A DNA stretch of 64,000 bases from Branchiostoma floridae (lineage: Eukaryota; Chordata; Leptocardii; Amphioxiformes; Branchiostomatidae). Under the pieces are notes generated by a model. That model searched no databases, was not told where the DNA came from, and worked only from the letters and a program-made list of their open reading frames with translations. A program made the position numbers and the translations under genes. The stretch covers positions 717,473-781,472 of the forward strand of contig NC_049987.1 in NCBI RefSeq assembly GCF_000003815.2, written 5' to 3'. Shown here piece by piece: positions 1-10,087 of this stretch. Within the stretch, counting starts at the first letter, position 1, and the number at the start of each line of letters is the position of its first letter.

Positions 1-985
1 AAAGTTAAGACCCATCAAAATGACATCAATGTTTGCCAAGGTGTGCGAAGGTATCATTACGGACTGGTGTCTCCACGACATACTGCCAAGTGTAGACCCG
101 CGACAGTATGGATCCCTGCGTGGCCGGTCCACTACACATTACCTTACACTCTTCACACACAAGCTGCGGCAAACAACAGACAAACAAAGACATTTCTCAC
201 GCGTGGCTTATGCTCTGCCCATCAACAAACTGCCGTAAAATAACTGATCGAGAGCCCGACCGTTGATCCGTGGATTATCAGCTTCATCTCCAAACGGCGC
301 CAGCGCGTCAAGTACCAAGTTGTGATTTAAGAATGGCAGACATCAAAGTGTGGAGTACCACAAGGCACCAAGATAGGTCCATTGATCTTCTTGGTACTTG
401 TGAATGACGCGGTTCCTGTCGACCAATAAACAGCAGACGCCTTCAAGTATGTCGACGACCTGTCTCTGTTGGAACCACGACACGTGCTCGATGGACTGAC
501 GATAACCACATGACTTCATCCTCCAAAGCAACCTGAAGTGGTCTAAACAAGTCGAAACGATGGTTGGGGAGGGAAACAATTTTAAGACTGTACATACTAA
601 GAACACTGTCCAAGTATTGCCTTACTACTGGTGACCTTGTACTTGTCTATATTGGATTTGTGCGCCCGGTATTGGAATACGCATGCCAAGTGTGGCATCC
701 AGGATGGAATGTTGGTGAATCGAGGTCAATTGAGAGAGTGCAGAAGAGACCATGTAGGATAATAATTGGACCACACCAAAGAACAACACCAGCTACAGCT
801 CGGCACTTGCTGAACTCTCCCTCACATCACTGACTCAGAGACGTCATGACCTATGCAGTTCGTATGCTCGTTCACTGTATAGATCAACGACCTACAGGGA
901 CTGGTTCCCCCCTGTCGTAAGGAGATTTCTTGTAGAAACACACGGTCAGGCAACAGAGTCAAGACTCCCAGAACCAACACCTCTA
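1..985 (+). mobile_element. Decayed LINE (same family as LINE A), RT to 3' end
   Basis: Frameshifted reverse-transcriptase remnants run through the segment: FAKVCEGIITDWCLHD with GSLRGRSTTHYL (20-238), then GVPQGTKIGPLIFLVLVNDA and the catalytic YVDD box (about 345-465) in another frame, then the C-terminal DLVLVYIGFVRPVLEYAC (564-833). The same order and wording recur in LINE A at 46.3-50.1 kb, so this is an older copy of that family. It is truncated by the window start and multiply broken. Confidence 0.88.
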
Positions 986-1075
986 GATTAAGGAAAAGTA
1001 CGATATACTATATGGTCACCGTCTCGTTATTACCTTTGCCAGAATGGCTAAGGTTATGTTTTGGGCTTGTGAGTC

Positions 1076-1101
1076 TGTGTGTGTGTGTGTCTGTGTGTGT
1101 G
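1076..1101. repeat. (GT)n microsatellite
   Basis: A short GT-rich tract interrupted by CT, within a dispersed repeat that precedes the 246-bp array. Confidence 0.85.
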
Positions 1102-1393
1102 TTAACAGCATAACTCAAGAAGTCTTGGATGCATCCCGATAATATTTGGTAGGTGGGTAGGGGTCGGGAAAACGAAGGTCAAGTTCGATAAGTTTTTATT
1201 TGCTAAGGTACTGCAACAGAACCTCAATTTTTTATATCTCCTGTTCTGGACATGCTGTGATCATGATTTTTAAGTGGTAGATAGCCCTTGAGGCAGAGAG
1301 TAAGTGCTGTAAGTTTGGGCCCCCTAGCGGCTTTTTTAAAACTGCAGGCGCCGGTTTCCTTTCAAACTTTGGACGAGAATAACTCTACAAGGT

Positions 1394-2235
1394 GTTGACG
1401 TATCGTCATGATTTTTGGTATGTAGATAGAATGAGTGATGACTTACATAATGGTATACTGATTATGCAAATCAACAGCTAATTTGCATAATTAATGAGCA
1501 AAATTTATAAATCCACTGCATTCCATGATAGGACTTTCAAACTTGTCACATATGTAGCTGGGAAGGGGAGAAATGTCGATAGATATCAATTATGCAAATG
1601 ATGGCCTCATTTGCATAATTAATGAGAAAATATGAAGATGTTGACGGATCATCATGTTTTTTGGTATGTAGGTAGCGTAAGTGAAGACAAACATAATGAG
1701 ATACCAATTATGCAAATCAACGGCTAATTTGCATAATTAATGAGTATATTTTATAAATTTACTACGTTCCATGATAGGACTTTTAAACTTGTCACATATG
1801 TAGCTGAGAAAGAGAGAAATGTCAATACATATTTATCATGCAAATGATGATCTCATTTGCATAATTAATGAGAAAATGTGAACTCGTTGACGGATCGTCA
1901 TGATTTTTGGCATGTAGATAGCCTAAGTGAAGACTTATATAATGTGATACTTATTATGCAAATTAACAGCTAATTTGCATAATTGATGAGGAAAAGTTTA
2001 TAAATACACTGCATTCCATTATAGTACTTTCATCAAAGTTGTCACATATGTAACTGAGAAAGAGGGAAGAGAGTGAGGGGTGTATTTAAAGACTTTGAAA
2101 GAGAATAAGTCAAAAATGGATCAAAGGATCATCATGATTTTTGGTATGCTGATAGCTTAAGTTATGCTTGATACAATTTGATATCAATTAATTGTAACTT
2201 GGAATCCAATTTGCATAATAAATGCCGAAATTTTA
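1394..2235 (+). repeat. 246-bp tandem array with paired POU octamers
   Basis: Units start at about 1,394, 1,640 and 1,886 with GTTGACGGATCGTCATG-like sequence; a degenerate fourth begins near 2,112. Each unit has inverted pairs of ATGCAAAT/ATTTGCAT next to ATAATTAATGAG. Single-copy relatives in the opposite orientation lie at about 9,150-9,420, 29,220-29,700, 30,560-31,830 and 37,270-37,740. Confidence 0.85.
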
Positions 2236-2469
2236 TAAACCAACTCCAAGCATATAATTATGAAGAAAATGAAAGTAGTAACGCATTTGTCTACAGACAT
2301 CATTCTACATAACAAACCTGGTTTATTTGGCAAATGTATGTGTTCGTGGAACTCTAGTTCAATTATGACATTGTATAAACTATTTGTCAACCTTCGTAAT
2401 GGTGTCATCTGTAAATACGTATGCTTAATGAGGAGGTTTTATATATTTATATATATATATATATGTAAA

Positions 2470-2585
2470 TAGTTTGAACAGTTTTAGCCCATTCGTATTT
2501 GTTAACAACTCCGCCAATTCAGCCCTAGGGCTGCTATCAGAAGCTTGCACTTGTTAAGTGTATTGAATGAATAAACCAATCATAT
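2470..2585 (+). mobile_element. Possible LINE 3' tail
   Basis: A stretch ending TTGAATGAATAAACCAATC resembles the 3' untranslated tail of a LINE with a short tandem end. No coding part is attached; the assignment rests only on the tail. Confidence 0.4.
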
Positions 2586-3134
2586 ATATGGCTGTAAAGA
2601 TCAGACAGGCACAGGAAGTTGAAGGAATTAAAGTTAATACCCATGCTAATGAACTGTTGGCATTAAAATCTCACAGGTAGCTGATGATACCACCTTATTT
2701 GTTTCTGACCTCACATCAATGGAAAATGCCTTCAGACTTATTAAAGATTTCTGTAGTGTTTCAAGCGTAAATTTAAATGTTAAAAAATTTGAAGGATGAT
2801 AGATCTGATCCTATGTAGACAGACAAGACATTCGGGTATATTTTGGCCAAAGACACCTATAAAATCCGTAGGCATAGACTTCTATAACTCATCCCTACAC
2901 CATGTACGTGAACTGCTAAACCGGGAGAAAAAGATTAAAAGACTGAAAAGCACACTTCAAATTTGGAAAGGTAGAAAATTAACTTTTTTTATGAAAAAGT
3001 TACTGTCTTAAAATCCCTTGCCCCTTCACAGATAATCTATAACATGTCAATGATTCTAACTCCACATTGGGTGATAAACATGTAAAGAAAGAATTATTCA
3101 GTTTCCTGTAGAATGGTAATAAAGATTAGATTAA

Positions 3135-4113
3135 CCCTATTCAGACCGGGCTTTTTTGGTCATCCCCGGACCGGGGGGGGGGGCTTTTGAGGCCCTCCAC
3201 TTCTAAGTCCTATAACTCTAAAACGACTAGCCGTAGGGCCACAAAATTTTTAGGACATGATGTCGACATAATATCTGACAAGTATGTGACGTTTGACGTG
3301 ACGTTGACGTAAGATGACGTAATTATGACGTCATCAATTTGATTATATTGGTCAAACCCATGAAAAAAGGGTATTCTCAGAAAACTGCAAGTTATGCTAC
3401 AAAAATGTAACAACAAGTGCAGATAACAGAATAATAATGTTTCTTACGACTTGCGTTGCCAATAGCAACATCAATGACGTCAATATGACGTCATAAAATG
3501 ACGTCAATATGACGTCATAAAATGACGTCATGCACATTTAAGATACGAGTTGGGCTCCGCCATATTATATCCACAACCTTGAATTTTTTTAAATACTTTT
3601 TTTGCAACAAATAATCACAAAGGGCAATGGAAATAGACTAAATTCATTCATTTAGATGGTTTTTGATGAAAAAATACCAGGTAGTTACAAATTTTAAGGG
3701 ATAATTAGTTTGTTATCCTTGATCTGGCCATTCGGTCCGCCATCTTGGATTTTGGGCTGATGACGTCATCAAATTAGCATAATTTATGCATATATAATTA
3801 TGAAAGATATGCTAAATAATATAATATTTTATTTATGTAACAAAATTACAGTAATACAGCAAACAAATGTGAAAAATACATTGTTAGAACCAAAAATAGT
3901 GATTTTTTTGCAAAACTGCCTGTCAACCAACGGTTGGCATGGCAACAAGAAAAAAATGGAAAATTAGTCAAACTTCGTAGAATTGTTGCCAACAATATTT
4001 TAGGAAAACTCACCAAATTTGGTGGCTCTAGCGTAAGCCGTTCTGGCGTTATAGGACATCAAATTGAGCGCAGGCCTCAAAAGCCCCCCCCCCCCCCACC
4101 AGTCTGAATAGGG
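3135..4113 (+). mobile_element. piggyBac-like MITE, family 1 (TTAA-flanked)
   Basis: The element starts CCCTATTCAGACCGGG and ends CCAGTCTGAATAGGG, flanked by TTAA at 3,131-3,134 and 4,114-4,117. TTAA target sites and CCC-starting termini are hallmarks of piggyBac elements. It has no transposase. An 11-G run near the left end and a poly-C run near the right end are complementary. It interrupts the LINE relic exactly at a TTAA. Confidence 0.85.
3325..3530. promoter_or_regulatory. Cluster of perfect CRE palindromes (TGACGTCA)
   Basis: Six exact TGACGTCA octamers lie at 3,325, 3,475, 3,486, 3,499, 3,510 and 3,523; a seventh is at 3,761. TGACGTCA is the consensus binding site of CREB/ATF factors. 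The last five sit 11-13 bp apart. They are part of a MITE, so function is unproven. Confidence 0.5.
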
Positions 4114-4457
4114 TTAAAAGGAATGTTGATAGCCAACCTAGTAAGATGGGATGATTAGGCCTAACAAACTTGAATCACCAAAAACAAGCCTTACTTGCAT
4201 CCTGGATACCAAGATTAGTAAGAAACGACGATGCAAGATGGAAAGTTATTGCTTTAACATTTATAAACTCCCTTGGTCCAGTCAACTTACTATTACAAAT
4301 AAATTTCACTTTTAATAAAGATGGTCCCGGCATGAATGAATTCCCCACAATTTATAAAAAAGGAAATATCAGCCTTCTACTCTGCTGGTGGAGGAGGTAA
4401 GAACAGACCCTTTAGTGTAAGTGAAATAATGGAAGAAATTATATGGTGCAACAAATA

Positions 4458-6275
4458 TAGTCAGACCTGTATTAGCGGCCACCTTTGCATACCGGCCACC
4501 TGCCCATAGTGGCGACTTTTTGTCGGTCCCTAGGATTCGTAATGATTAAGAAATAGGCTTAGCGGCCACCTGCCTAACGCGGCAACGGCCACACGATTTC
4601 CGGTCCCGCAGACACAGAAACATTGCCGATTACGGCCACGGCGGACGGCTGATCTACGGTCCGGCACGTATTCGGCCATACAGTAGCCGTATCGTCACCC
4701 TACGCCGGATTTAAAACCTCTTTCTTCCAAAACAAAACTGCCTTACCGCTGACAAACGAGGTCATATAAGGTCAGCAGACGACACCGCTATTACGGAGGT
4801 AAGTTGTGGCAAAGTTACGATCTAATACAATATCGCTGAGGTTAAAACATTATAAATATAAATAAAATGTTACACAGATGAAATTATATGAACTTCAGAC
4901 TATGATGGATTATATTCTTACATTAAGACTATGGTGGATTCTATTCTTACATTAATTAAGATATAATTCTAAAATGGCAGGCTTTTCTTGTGAGTACACA
5001 TTAGCATCTGACGCGTATGAACGCGAGCGGAAACAAATGGACGGCTGTAAGTATCAAATGATTTAACCCTATCCAGACTGGGGGGGGGGGGCAAAAAGTG
5101 CCTGCGCCGACTTTGACCTCCTATAGCTTCCAAACGGCTTGTGCTAGAACAACCAAACTTGGTGAGTTTTCCTAAAATATTGTTGGAAACAATTTGAAAG
5201 AAAATGGGTAAGTTTATGATTTTTCGTGTTGCCATGGCAACGGGTTTCTGAAATGCGAATTTTACAAATTCACTAATTTTGGTTTAAACAATGGGATTTT
5301 AAGATTTTCTTGCTAAACTTAACTTCTTTTCATATATATTTAATATCCAACCCATCTTAGTTAAACATTTATACGATGACGTAATTGGTCAAAATCCAAG
5401 TTGGCCGACAATATCATGATTTAAAGTATAACAAGCTTATTTTCACTCATATTTCATCACTACGTGGGCTTTTCTTACAGAAAACATTCATGTGAACGTT
5501 TTTAATCAATTTCCATGGGGTTTTAGCGTTATATGTTGAAAAAAATTATCTTGAAAAATTTAAGGTTCATAATCCAAGATGGCGGATAGCTAAACTACAG
5601 ATGACGCCATTCTATGACGTCATTTTGACGTCGTTGCGTCGGCTTTTGACAACACAAGTCTTATAACACTTGAATATTAATAATAAACCTTTATTGGTAA
5701 CTTTTTGAGTCAGATATTTAAGTATTATGGGAATTCCCCGTTTTAGCCAAAAATATCAATTTATGACGTCATAATTACGTCATATTACGTCATAATAATA
5801 TAAAAATTTTAAGAATTATAAAACTCGATGAGCACAACTACCCCTGCAAATTTGGTGATCGTACAGTAAGCCGTTTTGAAAATACGGAGGGGGGGTCGAA
5901 TGAGACCGCCCCCCCCTCCAGGCCAGGGAAGGCCCCCCAAAATAACAGTCTGGATAGGGTTAAGCCGATTCAAGGATCAAAGAAATATGACGATACCGGT
6001 CTCTTCGGACAATATCAACTGTAGAGCATATAAAACTTTTATTTAGCTTTTAATTTCTTAATACATATAGTGTAACAATCATTGCAGTGCAGTACATGTA
6101 CAGTGCTACACATAAAAGCTCCTTGATTATGTGAATAAAGATCAATTGTTACCAAAACAATGTGTAACTTTTTGCTTGTGGTCAATTAATGAGCATTTTC
6201 TATATAGGGGCCACCAATCTACAGTGGTCAATTTTGAGCAGTCCCTTGAGTGGCCGCTATAGACAGGTTTGACTG
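4458..6275 (+). mobile_element. Non-autonomous Tc1/mariner-like element (TA target)
   Basis: The termini match as inverted repeats: TAGTCAGACCTG...TAGCGGCCACC at the left, and the complement of CAGTCAAACCTGTCTATAGC at the right. TA dinucleotides at 4,456-4,457 and 6,276-6,277 flank it. No transposase is visible. It is interrupted by the family-2 MITE at 5,067-5,959 and itself interrupts the LINE relic. A related end fragment is at about 40,425-40,460. Confidence 0.7.
5067..5959 (+). mobile_element. piggyBac-like MITE, family 2, nested in mariner-like element
   Basis: Termini CCCTATCCAGACTGGG and CAGTCTGGATAGGG, with TTAA at 5,063-5,066 and 5,960-5,963. A G run lies inside the left end and C runs inside the right end. 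The interior shares TTGCCATGGCAACG and TGACGTCAT-rich segments with family 1. Confidence 0.83.
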
Positions 6276-6396
6276 TAAGTATGATCACAAGGTAAAACAA
6301 TTTTCTTTCCAACCTGGACAAAAAAGGCACAATATTCATAAAAAATTGTTTCCCCTTAGAGAGGTTCTTGTCTTTAGATCACTACCCTCAGCTTAA

Positions 6397-7345
6397 CCCT
6401 CATCCGACCCTTACATTTCTAAGACGAATCTGACCGTATGGGGTCATTTTTGACCCCATTTTGTTTTGCTCATAGACATATTTCTGCTGGCTTATTTTGT
6501 CATTTCTATGTATTTACTGTTTCGCCAATCTATGAAAAATATTTTGACAAGTTTAAGTGTCAGTAGTTATTACTCATTATAATAATTTATGCAGAAAATG
6601 AGGAGAAACCACATTTGCTCTGAAATTAAAAATTAATCTACCATACTCAACCTACTTAATAATGGTTTGTCTTATCGATTTCTAAACAAAGGTTCTGATG
6701 CTGCAATAATACTTATAGCATAATAATGCTATTTAACAATAAAAAATACAATATTTGTGAAAAGTATCGGATTTGTTACTTAACTATGCACCATATTCCG
6801 CCATCGAAACACACACATATAATAACTCATGTCTATTTCCCCGTAAAGATCTTTCTTGTAGGTTTCTTCTGCACATTCTGTCCATATATTGTTTCTTAAT
6901 TAATTAGAAACATTTTCATTTTCATTAGCAAAGGTAATAAGTGCGAATTATCATAATTCATGCAGAATGTCGAAAAACTGTGTTTTACACTAAAATACTA
7001 AATTTCTTTCAAAATATTCGGTGTTTAATCATCTAAGCAACTATAACTTATTGCTGTAATAGCAATGATAAGGAATGCTTGTTATTTCATTGAAATGTCT
7101 TGATATTTATGTAATTAATAATTCATAATTGGCTGGGGTCATTTTGATCCCACCGAACCAGACACAAACTTTCAAGTATAGCTTATACAATAATGGACAA
7201 AACTCGGTGAAAATTGGTATATGTTGTAAGACAATTTATACAAACAAATTTATGGAGGGAAATTTGTCTCCGATGTAAAATGTTGCTATGAGAGATAAAA
7301 ATATACGCCTGGATTAAAAAATGACCCCATATGGTCGGATGAGGG
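6397..7345 (+). mobile_element. piggyBac-like MITE, family 3 (TTAACCCTCATCCGACC)
   Basis: Left end CCCTCATCCGACC, right end GGTCGGATGAGGG, TTAA at 6,393-6,396 and 7,346-7,349. Near each end is the subterminal palindrome GGGGTCATTTTTGACCCC or a variant. It is the same family as 52,064-53,004 but in the opposite orientation. It interrupts the LINE relic. Confidence 0.87.
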
Positions 7346-8538
7346 TTAACCTAAACATAAGACGTAATGGTAGTTTTGAATATATAACTCTGTTTCAAGC
7401 TTACCTCTTACACGGAAGGAAGCTTTAAAAAACCATATAGGCCCACTTCCTTATTAAAGCTTAACAGCCTTACCCCGTGTATATTTCATGGTAAAACAAC
7501 AAAACAAATCAAAAGCAAGAACACATGCAAATTGTTTTACAGTATAATAGTACAGGTACAGGTCAAGGAACCAACATGCTGTAAAAATGGCAATCCATAT
7601 TTCCAACTGAAACCCTGGCATGGAAAAATATCTGGAGATTGTTAAGCACACAGACCTGTAAAGACACTAAGTTAGCAGAGTTAAACTACAAACTTTTACG
7701 CCAGATATCACCATGTGCGCACAATCTGCACAAATGGGGTATCAAAGATGAAACTGGACATATATATGATGCAACACGTACACTTTGTAGCAGTAAAATC
7801 ATAGATGATTATGAACATATGTTCTTTAGATGTGGCAGACTGTGTATTTTCTGGTAATTAGTAAACCCATATGTGGCCTTGCCCAACATAGAAATTACCT
7901 TTTATGAGATCTTACTTGGACAAATGGATCATTTAATCACCTGTAAAGACCAGAAAAGTAAGGCCTTTAGTGTTACTTTGGCAAAGTGGGCAATCTTTAA
8001 AACTTGGATCTGGCGTATAAATGATCCATACCTGTATATAATCAACCTCTTTAATGTCATTGAAAATGACTTTGACGGACGAATGTACTATTATGGACTG
8101 ACAGGCAATGTAGACTGATAGTACATATTTCCTATTGAAATTCGGAATGAACCCTGCATTTTGTTTGACTATTCCATGTTTAAACATAGTGTAGTAACAT
8201 GCTGTATATATTCATGGACTCCCTAGCATTTTGACAAAATGTACTGCATGTATTTGTCTTTTCTGACTGTTCCATTACCCATGTACTGTATGCAAAGTTA
8301 CCCATGTCATTCGTCCATGTGCAATATTACTCGACTAATTTGACAATTGTACAACAGTTGTTGTTTTTGATTTAAAAAATGTTGCTACGGTTGGTATGTA
8401 AATGAAACAGAAATGTTAAGCCTTGGTCTGTGAAACTATTATATTTGCTGTGACAATATGATGTAAAGGAAATCAACACCCTCATATCTGACGGTGAATA
8501 TAATAATAATAGTGTAAAAGAGTGGCATGATAAATAGT

Positions 8539-8973
8539 TTAGCCTAAGAAAAATTCTAACTTTGCTATATATTGTTTGGAAGTTTTTTTTTTTTTCGTCT
8601 TCGAATACAAAAAGCTAACAGCTACATCCCTGTTAGGTATTAATGTTATTTTAGTCAGATCCTCACAATAGGTTTGGTTGTTGCAAACAGGGTACAGGTT
8701 TTGCCAGGCATGTTTAGAGAAATGAAATCTCAATTTGATCATGCTTATTTTTTCCAAACAATTACACCTCGAACCAGGCAACTTTCTATGATCTGTCAAG
8801 TAAATATGCAAACTGGTGACAATGACATTATGTACACTATTGTGATACTTTTCAACGCAACTTTCATAGTGTTTTGTTAAAATCATGAAGTCTCTACCAG
8901 ACTCCGGCCTGGCTGAGTAGTAAATGATGAAGGGGGTCTTTGACCAGGGATACTCCAGGTCATCTGTGGTCAC
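8539..8973 (-). other. Unassigned 144-codon ORF in repeat-bearing DNA
   Basis: An open frame starts at 8,973 with MTTDDLEYPWSKTPFIIYYS and stops at 8,539. I do not recognise it. Its upstream end overlaps sequence related to a dispersed repeat also seen near 30,430, and it ends in a Lys/Ser run from a poly-T tract. It is more likely TE-derived or chance than a gene. Confidence 0.2.
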
Positions 8974-9149
8974 ATTTCAATCAGAATTTCATGTTTGTCA
9001 GAGAATAAACTCCCCAGAGTAAGGGCGTCCGGATCACAAGGCTCGTCAAGCAAAACATGTGACAAACAGTTATGTCCTTAAATATAGGTTAAGATATATG
9101 GAAAACACTTAATTTCTTTTAATTGGCCACTGATTATAATAATATGCAT

Positions 9150-9420
9150 CTTTCTTTGCAGATTATTATCTAAAGTACCTTTAAGCCCCAAACAATGAAA
9201 ACAAGTTTGAAAGTTCTATTATGGAATTCAGTGGATTCATGAACTTTCCTCATTGATTATGAAAATTAGAGGTTGATTTGCATAATTAGTATTGCACTAA
9301 TCAAGTCATCCTTTAGGCTATCAACCACTCAAAAATCACGACCACAGCATTTTCAGAACCAAGATGTCAAAAAAGTTTTGCCTTAGGAAGTCGCTAGGGA
9401 GCCCATTATCGACACATGAT
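9150..9420 (-). repeat. Dispersed repeat (octamer family), single copy
   Basis: Closely matches 30,595-30,840 (shared AACAAGTTTGAAAGTTCTAT and TTGATTTGCATAATTAGTAT) and, inverted, the 246-bp array at 1.4 kb. Confidence 0.75.
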
Positions 9421-9785
9421 GCTGTGTGTTTAATAAGAAGGTACTTGACGTCTTTTACGTGCGACTTCAAATATGTCACACTTCTAGTCGTCACACATCA
9501 ATATATGCCCCCCTCCCCTTTTATTCATGCTGTACTTTTGCCTATCTTGGTTTGGCTTTTGAACTTTTTGGACTTGAGTGATGGGCATTGATTGAGTTTG
9601 TTTTCACTCTTTGGTTTTCATGTGATCAACTTTATGTTGTCCACTGGTGTTTTTACTGAACATGTTTCGTAATACTTACATGTATGGTGGGCCCCCTTAG
9701 AAAGTCACGCAGCATGTGATATATACATGAAACCGACCCGCTACAAAGACGTCAAATACAAATATGTCACAGACTATGAACTCAC

Positions 9786-10087
9786 CTTTACACGTATCCC
9801 GCACTGCCGCAACCTGTTCTTTATTCATGGCGAAGTCGTACAGCTGCAGGCAGGCGACACGACCCGAGAAGTACCGACTGTCTCTGCCCCGCACCCCCAC
9901 CCGGACAGCGTACTGACTTGCGAGTTCAGCAACTCCGATGTGTGATTCACTGACCAGCTCACCGTTGCTCCAGAGGGCTGCCTTCCCCGTGGCACTGTCG
10001 TATGTTACACCCACATAGTTCCAGACGTTCAGTTGCAGCGCGTCCGCAGCGATACCAGCAGTGTCACTAGCATATCTGCCTACCGGC
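9786..10087 (-). CDS. MACPF gene exon T (LamG second half; last exon seen)
   Basis: This 302-bp exon encodes LNVWNYVGVTYDSATGKAAL, then RDSRYFSGRVACLQLYDFAM and ends VRDTCK. These are the C-terminal strands of the concanavalin-like fold. The donor TGTAAAG | GTGAGT leaves phase 1, so another exon is expected to the left, but none was recognised. If the donor is skipped, 29 further codons rich in Phe/Val/Ile run to a stop at about 9,697. Confidence 0.84.

Larger units (their letters stand above)
2590..8515 (+). mobile_element. Tx1/L1-like LINE relic split by serial insertions
   Basis: Remnants of one LINE can be followed across four blocks. Block 1 (2,590-3,134): RT with VADDTTLFVSDL and KTFGYILAKDTYK. 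Block 2 (4,118-4,457): LTNLNHQKQALLASWIPRLV. Block 3 (6,278-6,396): KTIFFPTWTKKAQYS. Block 4 (7,350-8,118 plus 3' UTR): TKLAELNYKLLRQISPCAHN and the C-terminal zinc-knuckle-like region. This is the order of the C-terminal half of L1/Tx1-type ORF2. The blocks rejoin when inserted elements and one copy of each target duplication are ignored. Many stops and frameshifts mark it as dead. Confidence 0.82.
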
